DNA of 10,602 bases from CAZTVF01 sp964616985 (GTDB lineage: Bacteria; Planctomycetota; Phycisphaerae; SM23-33). Position numbers and translations under genes: made by a program. The stretch is taken from positions 1 to 10,602 of the forward strand of contig CAZTVF010000155.1 of assembly GCA_964616985.1 (NCBI GenBank). Direction: 5' to 3'. The notes under the pieces are model-generated. The model worked only from the letters and a program-made list of their open reading frames with translations, searched no databases and was not told the origin of the DNA. Positions 1 to 6,389 of this stretch are shown here, in pieces; the stretch's first letter is position 1; each line of letters begins with the position of its first letter.

Positions 1-852
1 GATCCACTCGGGCATGCCGTAGCGGTTCTTGGCGTCGAACGATGCCCGCCGCTCGGTGTAGACGATGCGCTCGGCGCCGCCGGTGCCCTTGCCCTTCTTG
101 AGCGACTCGGCCTTTGGCTTGTTGCTCTTCGCCGTCTCGACCACGGTCTTGAAGTTGCCAAACAGGATGCAGTCGGCCCACTTGGCCGTCGGGGCCCAGA
201 CCTTGTCGTGCACATCCGAGACGTAGCGGTCGTAGTCCGCGCCGTCGGGGTTCTTGAAGGTCTTGACCTTGCAGTGCGACAGCAGCACGATCGTCATGTT
301 GTGCCGCTGGCGGATGATGTCCAGCCGCTGGAGCAGCAGCAGCCATTCCGACGCCGAGACCTCGTATCCCTTCTGGTAGTTGGAAAACCCACGTTCGCCC
401 CAGTCGCCCTCAAAGTCGCGGGCACAAACGTGCTCCTGGCACAGACGCTCGAAGCCGCCGATGGCGTCCAGGGCCAGCGTCTTGCGGCCCTGCGGATCGC
501 GGGCCAGATCGTCCAGCATCGCCAGCAGCTGCGGCCACTCCTCGATCGTGGCGGCAGGCACGGCGGGGGCCCGCTTGGAGCCCAGCAGCGTCGTATACCC
601 GGCCTCGCCGCGCGCCATGAGAATGGCCACGTCGGGGCTAAAGGCGGCGAAGGATGTCTTGCCCCAGCCCTCCACGGCGTTGAGCACGATGGCCGGGGCG
701 GCGAAGACGGCCTGCGGCACGGCCAGCTTGGGGGCGGGCTTGCCCACGGGCGGCGGCGCCGCAACGGGCGCCCTTGCCGGCATTGGCCTGGGCAGGCCCT
801 TGCCGTTGCCGCCGGCGGTCGAGGGAGGGGGTGGAACGGGTGTCGTGGTCAT
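1..852 (-). CDS. Sak4-like RecA-fold ATPase, partial (C-terminus off the left edge)
   Basis: The reading frame is open from an ATG at 850-852 to base 1 with no stop, giving 284 residues. An AGGAAAGGA element lies just upstream of the ATG. Residues 1-50 are a Pro/Ala-rich, probably disordered leader. A P-loop follows at about 59-67 (AVEGWGKTS); the first glycine of the usual GxxxxGK[ST] is alanine. A Walker B-like strand, KTLALDAI, sits at about 124-131 and a strand ending in LLSH at about 190-193. This layout matches the nucleotide-binding proteins of phages and prophages called Sak4-like, a RecA-fold group linked to single-strand annealing and recombination. It lies 18 bases downstream of a Cas4/RecB-like nuclease on the same strand, so the two probably share a transcript and act together in DNA recombination or replication in the cytoplasm. 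The family call rests on the motif pattern. A generic AAA/RecA ATPase is the alternative. Confidence 0.8.
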   Translation of the reverse strand, partial: MTTTPVPPPPSTAGGNGKGLPRPMPARAPVAAPPPVGKPAPKLAVPQAVFAAPAIVLNAVEGWGKTSFAAFSPDVAILMARGEAGYTTLLGSKRAPAVPAATIEEWPQLLAMLDDLARDPQGRKTLALDAIGGFERLCQEHVCARDFEGDWGERGFSNYQKGYEVSASEWLLLLQRLDIIRQRHNMTIVLLSHCKVKTFKNPDGADYDRYVSDVHDKVWAPTAKWADCILFGNFKTVVETAKSNKPKAESLKKGKGTGGAERIVYTERRASFDAKNRYGMPEWI

Positions 853-870
853 GGTGTCTGTCCTTTCCTG

Positions 871-2100
871 TTAGAGCTTCCGCTCGGTGGTCACGTAGTC
901 CTGGACGCCCTGCTGCAGGGCCTCCATCAGTTCGGTGTGGGTGAAGTCGGCTTGCTCGAAGCCCTGGGGCAGGCCCTGGCTCGCCAGGTCCCATCCGCCC
1001 AGGCAGATCGGGCAGTAGTCGCACGCCGACGTTCCGCGGCCCAGGCACGCCGCATCGTTGCGGTACCAGCGGTCGCAGTTTCGCATGGTGTTGATGTTCT
1101 GCATCAGGAACCAAAGCTCGTAGCGGAACGCCTCCAGGTCCTGCGCGGTGCGGGCGATCTCGCGGCGGGCGAAGTAGTAATCGGGTCCCTTGTGATCCTC
1201 ATCCGCCGGACTGGCCATGTCGGCATACAAGCGAGCCCCGAACATCCCCGGCGTCTCGCGGATGGCCATCGTGCCGGGCTTGGCGCCGGGCTTGATCTCG
1301 GCCTTCACGCCGTCGATGAAGATGTCGTCCTCGGTTGACCCTCCTTCAGATCTGACCTGGAACACCTGGCCCATGTAGGTGCATGCCCCGTCGAGATGAT
1401 CCTCCTTGACCGCCGGCGTAAAGAACGCCTTGGTCTCGCCCTGGGTGAGCAGCTTGGGGCTGATCTGCGGCTTGCGGAACACGTCGTACAGCACGCCCTG
1501 GACGTCGTAGCCGGCCCGGCGGGCCGCATCGACGTAGAAGGAAATCTGCGAGTCGATCCGCAGGCGAGACCAGTAGTCGCTCTGCGGGGAGAGATCGTCC
1601 GAGGTGCTCTTGTGCTCCAGGACCATCAGCCGTCCGTCGCCCAGGCGGACGATCTTGTCGATCTTTCCCGCCTCGCGCCACTTGGTGGACGCCGAACCGG
1701 TCTCGGGGTTGACGATGGGAAGGTTGAACATGATCTCGGTGGCCACCACGTCCAGCGGCTCGGCTTCATTCCGCAGGTGATAGGCCATCACGGCCGCGGC
1801 CAGCGTCTCCCGCTCGACCAGCCATTCCGTCATGTCGATGTGGTCGGGGCAAGTCGCGTAGCGTTCGTTGACCAGGCCGACGGCCTCCTCCAGCAGCCCG
1901 ACGCCAAGCAGCTCCTGCGCCGCGTGCCAGTTGCTGCCTATCCGCAGGGCCTTGGCGTCGATCGCCGGGCGGATGCCCTGGACGTAGCGGAAGAAATACC
2001 GCATCGGACAGCTCTTGTAGGCCCTGCACGACGACTGGGTGATTACCTCGCGCCCGTCGCCCCATTGCTCCTGAATCGCGTCATTGCTTTGGATCATCAT
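871..2100 (-). CDS. PD-(D/E)XK nuclease, Cas4/RecB-like
   Basis: This 409-residue protein carries the RecB/Cas4 nuclease signature: a histidine in SNWHA (His59), an acidic residue in GKIDKI (Asp148), the E-x-K core in LEHKS (Glu162, Lys164) and a QxxxY motif in SQISFY (Gln185, Tyr189). Cysteines Cys25 and Cys31 near the N-terminus and a C-terminal group (Cys342, Cys352, Cys360, Cys363, Cys366) resemble the split Fe-S ligands of Cas4 and AddB proteins. The exact four ligands cannot be assigned by eye. A GAAAGGAACAG ribosome binding site precedes the double ATG at 2095-2100; either ATG could be used. Known relatives are metal-dependent DNA exonucleases. No other CRISPR gene or array is nearby, and its partner downstream is a Sak4-like ATPase, so a phage-type recombination role is more likely than spacer acquisition. 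Confidence 0.85.
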   Translation of the reverse strand: MMIQSNDAIQEQWGDGREVITQSSCRAYKSCPMRYFFRYVQGIRPAIDAKALRIGSNWHAAQELLGVGLLEEAVGLVNERYATCPDHIDMTEWLVERETLAAAVMAYHLRNEAEPLDVVATEIMFNLPIVNPETGSASTKWREAGKIDKIVRLGDGRLMVLEHKSTSDDLSPQSDYWSRLRIDSQISFYVDAARRAGYDVQGVLYDVFRKPQISPKLLTQGETKAFFTPAVKEDHLDGACTYMGQVFQVRSEGGSTEDDIFIDGVKAEIKPGAKPGTMAIRETPGMFGARLYADMASPADEDHKGPDYYFARREIARTAQDLEAFRYELWFLMQNINTMRNCDRWYRNDAACLGRGTSACDYCPICLGGWDLASQGLPQGFEQADFTHTELMEALQQGVQDYVTTERKL

Positions 2101-2187
2101 GGTGCTGTTCCTTTCAAAGCGACGGGCTACCCGGTAGGGCTCCCGCCGCGGGGTGCTACGCGTTCTGCTGTCTCCTTTCCGAGAGAA

Positions 2188-2310
2188 TCAGTTACCGATA
2201 TGCACGCCAACGTTGGCGTCGCGATTCAGGTCGTTCAGAACCCGGCCGTCCAGCGTGACGATGGCCAGGAGGGTCAGCAGTGCCGTGCAGATGGCGTCGA
2301 TGATCTTCAC
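2188..2310 (-). CDS. Small membrane peptide, 40 aa, GTG start
   Basis: The start is a GTG at 2308-2310 that overlaps the TGA of the preceding gene in the four bases GTGA. It is preceded by AAGGAG with a 7-base spacer, a strong translation signal. The 40-residue product has one hydrophobic stretch at about residues 5-19 (DAICTALLTLLAIVT) that could span the membrane, followed by a short polar tail rich in Asn and Asp. I do not recognise a family. Its size, single hydrophobic segment and position inside a phage-like cassette are compatible with a small phage membrane protein, but nothing in the sequence fixes a function. The same frame stays open further upstream to 2517, but that extension has no matching start signal and overlaps the upstream gene, so the short form is preferred. 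Confidence 0.6.
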   Translation of the reverse strand: MKIIDAICTALLTLLAIVTLDGRVLNDLNRDANVGVHIGN

Positions 2311-2576
2311 CGGATGTCTCCTTCTCTGGTTCGATGCACTTCCATGTCCTCGCGCGTCGCCTCGAAGTCTTCGGGGCTCATCGGCGGAGGCGACGGCCTG
2401 CGGCTGATCGCGTGGCGGGCCTGGACGCAAGCCCCGCACTGGCAGACGTAGGCCCCGCTTGTTGCCGGATTCGAAGCGGCCGCAGCGGCCTGGTGTGTCT
2501 TCATGAGTCGCCGGCACGCCGCCGCCAGCAGGGCGTTGGCGACCTCCAGATCGTCGATGTATTGCTGGGTGGTCAT
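2307..2576 (-). CDS. Hypothetical protein with CxCxxC motif, 89 aa
   Basis: The ATG at 2574-2576 is preceded by AAGGAG with an 8-base spacer. Codon third positions are strongly G/C, as in the recognised genes here. The N-terminal half (residues 1-35) looks like an Ala-rich helix. The middle holds YVCQCGACVQAR, a CxCxxC arrangement that could bind a metal such as zinc. The C-terminal third is acidic and charged (SPEDFEATREDMEVHRTREG). Its stop overlaps the GTG of the 40-aa peptide gene, so the two are probably translationally coupled. It is the first convincing gene of the minus-strand cassette containing the nuclease and ATPase genes. No family is recognised; a small accessory DNA-binding or zinc-ribbon-like phage protein is possible but unproven. 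Confidence 0.65.
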   Translation of the reverse strand: MTTQQYIDDLEVANALLAAACRRLMKTHQAAAAASNPATSGAYVCQCGACVQARHAISRRPSPPPMSPEDFEATREDMEVHRTREGDIR

Positions 2577-2760
2577 GGCTTGGACTCCTTGGGACAGTTG
2601 GCTGCGCCTAGAATGGCAGCCGTCACACCTACGGAGGGGTAAATCACTCGAAGGGTTGCAGGCAGATGGACGACGCGCCCCATGAACTTGACAGGCAAGA
2701 AGAACGCCGAACGGAAGAGCCGAAAGGCCCTCCCGCCCGGCGCAGCAAAAAGGCCGCGTC

Positions 2761-2837
2761 GAGCACTACCACATGCGGCGACGGCGGCCTTGATGTGTCG
2801 GAGTCGTATGTACGAAACGGGATAAGTGGTAGTGCTC
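2761..2837. repeat. 12-bp perfect inverted repeat with 53-bp spacer
   Basis: GAGCACTACCAC at 2761-2772 is exactly complementary to GTGGTAGTGCTC at 2826-2837. The match does not extend on either side. It lies about 40 bases inside the proposed element end and could be paired arm sites for an integrase or excisionase, an operator, or the stem of a structured RNA. The repeat is seen directly; the roles are inference. Confidence 0.6.
2804..2815. repeat. Short palindrome TCGTA-TG-TACGA
   Basis: A 5-bp perfect inverted repeat with a 2-base centre lies inside the spacer of the larger 12-bp repeat. It has the form of a dimeric regulator or recombinase half-site pair, but it is short enough to arise by chance. 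Confidence 0.35.
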
Positions 2838-2859
2838 ATGCCCCCATTATCGGGCATGA
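2836..2859. repeat. Stem-loop, 8-bp stem and 8-base loop
   Basis: TCATGCCC at 2836-2843 pairs exactly with GGGCATGA at 2852-2859 around the loop CCATTATC. It shares two bases with the right arm of the 12-bp inverted repeat and lies 20 bases before the tRNA fragment. No T-run follows on either strand, so it is not a typical terminator. Confidence 0.55.
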
Positions 2860-2878
2860 AATCGAAACAAAGCCGCCA

Positions 2879-2903
2879 GCGGGTTCAATTCCCGCCCGGG
2901 CCA
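2879..2903 (+). other. tRNA 3'-end fragment (T-arm plus acceptor strand), putative att site
   Basis: GCGGG-TTCAATT-CCCGC at 2879-2895 is a perfect T-stem and T-loop matching the TTCRANY consensus. Seven bases (CCGGGCC) and a discriminator A follow, with no encoded CCA. A full tRNA would need GGCCCGG about 65-85 bases upstream plus D and anticodon arms; none is present. Tyrosine integrases commonly recombine within tRNA 3' ends. One junction then keeps the whole tRNA and the other keeps only its 3' end. With the tRNA reading on the plus strand, the inserted DNA should lie to the left, where the nuclease and ATPase genes are, and native chromosome to the right. A decayed tRNA pseudogene is the alternative. 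Confidence 0.6.
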
Positions 2904-2921
2904 TTGTCCTTCGCGCATGAA

Positions 2922-2952
2922 AGCCCCCGATCGCGCGGGGCGAACGGGGGCT
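2922..2952 (-). terminator. Rho-independent-type terminator of the envelope operon
   Basis: Read on the minus strand, AGCCCCCG (2952-2945) pairs perfectly with CGGGGGCT (2929-2922) around a 15-base loop, and the stem is followed directly by TTTCAT. It begins 15 bases after the stop codon of the last operon gene, the expected place. The T-run is short (three), so termination may be incomplete or assisted. Confidence 0.6.
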
Positions 2953-2967
2953 GGGGTTGCAGGTCTT

Positions 2968-4101
2968 CTAGTGCTTGGCGGGTTTGGCGGTGTCGCCGCG
3001 GGCGACAGCGCCGGCCTTGCCGACGATCTTGGCGACGCTCAGGAGCGGCTGGACGTCGGTGATTTCGATCTCGGCCACCTCGGCTTCATCGTGTCCGATC
3101 ACCTGCCCGTCCTTGTCGCGGATCACCTGCCCGGCGTGCACGACCTGGTAGCGGTTTCCGGCCTTCATCCCGCCCGTGGCGCCCAGGTCGAGGTATATCT
3201 TCTCGCCCACGACGGCGGCGACGTGCAGCGTGGAGGGCTTGCCGCTGAGATCGTCGATGAGTTCCTCGACGGCGTCGTGGATGGCCTCCATCCCATTGGA
3301 GCCCAGCCCCATCACCGTGCACACGACCTCACCCGTCTGTACCTCGTAGACGCTGAGGTAGCAGGCGATGTTGAACTCGCGGCGGAGGTGGTCCTTCGCC
3401 CGCTGTTCCTGCGTCTTGCGCAGGGCCGAAAGCATCTTCTCTCGGTTCACCTTCTCGGGGCTGAAGACGTTCTCAAAGAACCCCGGCTGGTAGTCTGCGC
3501 CGTCCTTGTAGCTGTGCTCGGCGTCGAGGTTGTCCTTGAGCGTCTTGTCCTCATTGACGCCCAGCGAGCCCTCGATGAGATACCGCACCGACAGCATCGC
3601 GCCTTCTTCGGGCGCCGTGGCGGGGTCCACGTACTTCGTCTTGCCGAAGTTGATCTCGCGGAGAATCTCCAGGATCCGCTCCCGCTCGACGACGGTGAAC
3701 GCCTCGCTCTTGACCAGTTCGTGCTTGAGGATCTCCCTGGCTCGCTTGTTCAACTGCGGCGAGGCCTGGTTGGGGCCGGGGTTGGCGGGCACGTCGTTGC
3801 CGACCTTGACGTTCACGTTCACCTGCCCGTTCTGCGACGGCTGGGAGGTGGCGCCGAACGGCACGTCATCCACTTCCTTGGTGTCGCCGAAGCGGAGGAC
3901 GGCCACGGTCCACTTGCGCCCGGCGCGGTCGCGGGCGCTGGCCAGCACGTTCTGGCTGAAGTCGTAGGTTCGCGTGGGGGCCATCTCTCCCTTGGCCGGC
4001 GGCGGCGGGGCGCTGATGGCCTCGGTGTTATCCTTGTCGCAGCCGGCCCAGACCAGCAGCAACGCCAACAGGAGACACGCCGGAATTCGATCAATCTTCA
4101 T
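2968..4101 (-). CDS. CsgG-type lipoprotein with extra C-terminal domain
   Basis: The 377-residue product starts with a signal peptide ending in the lipobox VWAGC, so Cys21 is the predicted lipidated residue. Residues 62-185 follow the CsgG pattern: a first strand WTVAVLRFGD, a helix AREILKHELVKS, the hallmark FTVVERERILEILREI (135-150) and VRYLIEGSLGV. A charged insertion at about 186-240 is followed by the strand pair YLSVYEVQTGEVV. The final part (about 295-370, KIYLDLGATGGMKAGNRYQV) resembles the small beta domain appended to some CsgG- or FlgT-like proteins. CsgG itself forms the outer-membrane pore for curli subunits. No curlin-like gene is visible here, so secretion is possible but not shown. 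A GGGAG ribosome site lies 8 bases before the ATG. It is the last gene of the six-gene operon, starting 16 bases after the YcfL-like gene. Confidence 0.8.
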   Translation of the reverse strand: MKIDRIPACLLLALLLVWAGCDKDNTEAISAPPPPAKGEMAPTRTYDFSQNVLASARDRAGRKWTVAVLRFGDTKEVDDVPFGATSQPSQNGQVNVNVKVGNDVPANPGPNQASPQLNKRAREILKHELVKSEAFTVVERERILEILREINFGKTKYVDPATAPEEGAMLSVRYLIEGSLGVNEDKTLKDNLDAEHSYKDGADYQPGFFENVFSPEKVNREKMLSALRKTQEQRAKDHLRREFNIACYLSVYEVQTGEVVCTVMGLGSNGMEAIHDAVEELIDDLSGKPSTLHVAAVVGEKIYLDLGATGGMKAGNRYQVVHAGQVIRDKDGQVIGHDEAEVAEIEITDVQPLLSVAKIVGKAGAVARGDTAKPAKH

Positions 4102-4117
4102 GATAATTCTCCCGGTG

Positions 4118-4540
4118 CTACGGCTTGCCGTAGTTCGTTTTGGCGGGCTTGCGGATGATGACCTGATAGTCCGCAGCCTTGGTGTTCATTGAGGTGCAGG
4201 TGTACTCGGTGACCGTGCGGGCGTTGAGCTCCACGGGTTCCCAGTTGGTTTGCTCCAGCACGTGCCCGCGCTCGTCGAGGTAGGTTGTCCGCATCTCGGC
4301 GAACAGATTGCTGGACGTGATGTTGCGGAGCGTGAGGATGACCTTCAGCAGGCCCGCGCCCACGCGTTCGCTGTCCACGCGGACGACCTTGATGATGGTG
4401 TCGGTGGTGTGGCTTTCGAACTGCACCCGGCCCTGCTTGAGATAGGGGTTGCCCTCGGGCGTCAGTTCCGCCCGCTCGGTGGTGCAGCCGGCAAGGCCCG
4501 CTACGGCGAGCAGTACAGTGATCGTGAGATACTTGATCAT
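4118..4540 (-). CDS. YcfL-like (DUF1425) lipoprotein
   Basis: The start is the ATG at 4538-4540, preceded by AGGAG with a 6-base spacer. This gives 140 residues with a clean lipoprotein signal ending LAGLAGC (Cys19). The same frame is open upstream to 4837, but that part overlaps the preceding gene and has no signal peptide. The mature part shows the YcfL/DUF1425 layout: a strand with KVILTLRNITSS (residues 66-77), then MRTTYLDERGHVLEQ, a Trp in NWEPVEL, and a final strand YQVIIRKP. YcfL is an outer-membrane lipoprotein of unknown function encoded next to lpoB in enterobacteria, and an lpoB homologue lies in this same operon. That conserved partnership supports the call. Confidence 0.75.
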   Translation of the reverse strand: MIKYLTITVLLAVAGLAGCTTERAELTPEGNPYLKQGRVQFESHTTDTIIKVVRVDSERVGAGLLKVILTLRNITSSNLFAEMRTTYLDERGHVLEQTNWEPVELNARTVTEYTCTSMNTKAADYQVIIRKPAKTNYGKP

Positions 4541-4554
4541 GGGGTTCTCCTGGT

Positions 4555-5022
4555 TCACTTGGCGGCGGCCGCGGCGAAACGATTGGCCACGGCGCCTCGG
4601 CCAAAGATGACGCTTTCGTAGTAGTCCGTGCCCGGCGTGGGCGGGCACATGCACTTGCCGCCCAGCACCACGTGGGGGCCCTTGTCGCACAGGCCCGCGC
4701 AGTGCTGGTGGCCATCGCCGGCCAGGGCGATGCCCGCCTGCGTGTACTGGGCCGCCAGTTCCTCGGCGCCCATACCCTGGCAGGAGCCGTCCTTCTGCAA
4801 CTGCGCCATCAGCGCCGCCGACGGCGTGCAGCAGCACGTGCCGCCCATGACGTAGGGCTTGCTCCCGGCCTTGTGGCCGGTGTTGTCGTTGCAGTAGACG
4901 ACCTCGGGGGCGGCGAGGCTCTTGGGCACGTACGGCCCCGGGGGCGTGGTGCAGCCGATCAGCACCAGACCGATGGCCGACGCGGCCAGGGACACGAGTA
5001 GATTACTGTTTCGGTGCCACAT
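4555..5022 (-). CDS. Cysteine-rich lipoprotein of unknown function
   Basis: I start this gene at the ATG at 5020-5022, because GAGGCGG lies 9 bases before it and the product (155 aa) opens with a short basic stretch, a hydrophobic core and the lipobox VLIGC (Cys24). An ATG six codons earlier (5040) has no ribosome site and would lengthen the signal peptide. The mature protein has nine cysteines, including TCCC, HQHCAGLC and KCMC. Two segments look like an internal repeat: PYVMGGTCCCTP and HVVLGGKCMCPPTP, each preceded by a Gly/Lys-rich turn and a cysteine. Disulphides or metal binding are likely, which is inference. The 5' end overlaps the COG3014-type gene by 20 bases and the YcfL-like gene follows after 14 bases. 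I recognise no family; homologous clusters usually have a different gene here. Confidence 0.7.
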   Translation of the reverse strand: MWHRNSNLLVSLAASAIGLVLIGCTTPPGPYVPKSLAAPEVVYCNDNTGHKAGSKPYVMGGTCCCTPSAALMAQLQKDGSCQGMGAEELAAQYTQAGIALAGDGHQHCAGLCDKGPHVVLGGKCMCPPTPGTDYYESVIFGRGAVANRFAAAAAK

Positions 5023-6379
5023 ATTGGTTGTCCGCCTCATATCGGGGGTTCATCAGGTAGATGCTTTCCTTGCCTTCGGTCACGGGAACGTAGTATCGCG
5101 TCAGACGGTGCCGCGGCAGCAGGTAGCCGTTGGAGTCCAGGCATTCCAGGCGGATGGTGTAGCGCCCGGGCTTGACCTTCGCCGCGAACATGTGCACTTC
5201 GCCGGGCATCAGGGCCCAGTAGCGGCTGTCGGCCCGCACGTCCCAGTAGGCGGCGGCGTAGCCGATGTATGGCATGCGGCGCAGAACCGCCTGGCTGATG
5301 CCCTTGGCCGTCTGGGCCTTGTCCTTCTCGCTCGTGCCGCGGGTGTCGGCCTGGTGGAAGATGTCCACCAGCGGGAAGGCCGGGCCGGCCTTGTGGCCGT
5401 CGACGTAGACGACGACGCCGCGCTCGTCATAGGGCGCCCGCATGATCGCGTCCATGTAGCCGTTCTCGCCGATGAGGTACTTGATCGGTGAGGGGCCCAC
5501 TTCCACCATGATCAGCAGGTTGACGTCGTTCTGGTAATCGACGGTGAAGAATTCCTCCGGCGAGGCGGCCGTGCGCAGCACCGGGTTTTCCTTGGCGGGT
5601 GCGTCGGGCAGCACGGCCGGCAGCTGCGCGTTCACGGGGCAGGTGGACATGTCACAGGCGCCGGCGACGGGAGGCTTGGCCGTGGTGGCCAGGCGGTAGC
5701 TTTCCTTCTCCAGTTCGGTCCGCTGCGAGCGGGCCTTGTTTTGGGCCTCCTGCAGGCGGCGGGTCTCGTCGGTCTCGTTCGCCCGGGCGATGTGCTGGCC
5801 GGCCTTCTGGAAGGCGATGCGGGCGTTGTCGGTGTTGCCCATCTTCATGAAGGCGCGGCCGAGCCAGTAGTGGGCGGCCCCGAAGTCGTGGCGGAAGTCC
5901 TTCATGTCCTCTTCGGTGGTGGCGTCCTCCATGTCGGCGCGGGAGGCAAAGATGCGGGCGTTGTTGTAGTCGCCCATCATGTAGTGCACCATGCCCAGGT
6001 ACGTGCATAGCATGGCCCGCTCAAAGGGCTCGCCCTTGAACAGCTTGGCGGCCTCATTGCTGAGGGCGGCGGCGGTTTCCTTGTCGGTGTCCTGCTTGCG
6101 CTGGATGTCGTCGTAGCACTTGAGCATTTCGACGCGGGCGGCGTCGAAGTCGCCGTTGAGCAGGCACAGGCTGATGTAGTCCATGGACCACATCACGTAG
6201 TCCTTGTCATGCGCGGTCGTGTAGGTCCGCAGGAACACGGCCGAGTCGCGGTAGGCGGGCTTGGGGTCGTTGCGTGCGTTCATGGCCTGGGCCAGCTTCA
6301 TCTGCGCGTCGGAGTTGGTCGCGCAACCCCACGTGCAGGCCAGCGCCGCCATCGCACAGATGGAGAGGATGTGTCTCAC
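5003..6379 (-). CDS. COG3014-type TPR lipoprotein
   Basis: The start is a GTG at 6377-6379 behind AAAGGAG with a 5-base spacer. The site overlaps the stop of lpoB, so coupled translation is likely. The 458-residue product has an export signal ending in ALACTWGC; the lipobox at Cys19 is atypical (T-W-G-C), so lipidation is probable rather than certain. Residues about 60-235 are helical and TPR-like (ALSNEAAKLF, LGMVHYMMGDYNNARIFA, YWLGRAFMKMGNTDNARIAF). The C-terminal half (about 275-450) is beta-rich and includes GVVVYVDGHKAGPAFPLVDI and PGRYTIRLECLD. This two-part layout and the neighbours lpoB and ycfL fit COG3014, an uncharacterised envelope family found in the same cluster in many Gram-negatives. 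It may be a scaffold for the other lipoproteins; its biochemical role is unknown. Confidence 0.75.
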   Translation of the reverse strand: MRHILSICAMAALACTWGCATNSDAQMKLAQAMNARNDPKPAYRDSAVFLRTYTTAHDKDYVMWSMDYISLCLLNGDFDAARVEMLKCYDDIQRKQDTDKETAAALSNEAAKLFKGEPFERAMLCTYLGMVHYMMGDYNNARIFASRADMEDATTEEDMKDFRHDFGAAHYWLGRAFMKMGNTDNARIAFQKAGQHIARANETDETRRLQEAQNKARSQRTELEKESYRLATTAKPPVAGACDMSTCPVNAQLPAVLPDAPAKENPVLRTAASPEEFFTVDYQNDVNLLIMVEVGPSPIKYLIGENGYMDAIMRAPYDERGVVVYVDGHKAGPAFPLVDIFHQADTRGTSEKDKAQTAKGISQAVLRRMPYIGYAAAYWDVRADSRYWALMPGEVHMFAAKVKPGRYTIRLECLDSNGYLLPRHRLTRYYVPVTEGKESIYLMNPRYEADNQYVAPKQ

Positions 6380-6389
6380 GCTTGCTCCT

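Larger units (their letters stand above)
2577..2967. other. Gene-poor junction between the phage-like cassette and the envelope operon
   Basis: No frame on either strand here has both a good ribosome binding site and the G/C-rich third positions of neighbouring genes. The stretch contains a tRNA 3'-end fragment at 2879-2903, a 12-base inverted repeat (2761-2772 with 2826-2837), an 8-bp stem-loop (2836-2859), a short palindrome (2804-2815) and a terminator-like hairpin (2922-2952). I see no convincing promoter for the minus-strand cassette. The best -10-like hexamer, GATAAT read on the minus strand at 2846-2851, lacks a good -35. Confidence 0.6.

Noticed and set aside
208..1338. Long plus-strand open frame of 376 codons opposite the ATPase and nuclease genes
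   Set aside because: It is antisense to two recognised proteins with good start sites. Its translation is low-complexity and matches no family; long antisense frames are common in high-GC DNA. The same holds for plus-strand frames at 1396-2451, 2917-4158 and 7038-8273.
2687..2720. Plus-strand TTGACA as a promoter
   Set aside because: No -10-like hexamer follows at 16-18 bases and no supported plus-strand gene lies downstream.
2573..2857. 94-codon minus-strand frame whose stop overlaps the ATG of the 89-aa gene
   Set aside because: No ribosome binding site, third positions only about 63% G/C with several rare-type codons (ATA, CGA, CTA), no recognisable domain, and it covers the inverted repeats. 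The ATGA overlap leaves a small chance it is real.
2820..2903. A complete tRNA using AGTGGTAGTGC as D-arm and ATGCCC...GGGCAT as anticodon arm
   Set aside because: No D-stem partner, an 8-base anticodon loop, an over-long variable region and no 5' acceptor strand matching CCGGGCC. Only the T-arm and 3' acceptor strand are credible.
2720..2903. Retron or CRISPR-like non-coding RNA in the repeat-rich junction
   Set aside because: No reverse transcriptase, no cas1/cas2 and no repeated spacer pattern in the window; only inverted repeats are present.
2666..2920. 84-codon plus-strand frame running into the tRNA fragment
   Set aside because: Weak start signal, and its end is encoded by the tRNA T-arm and the flank, which is not expected of a functional gene.
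4555..5022. Cys-rich lipoprotein as a formylglycine substrate for the FGE-like protein (CMCPPTP resembles CxPxR)
   Set aside because: The Arg of CxPxR is absent (CPPTP) and the FGE-like domain itself seems to lack a catalytic Cys.
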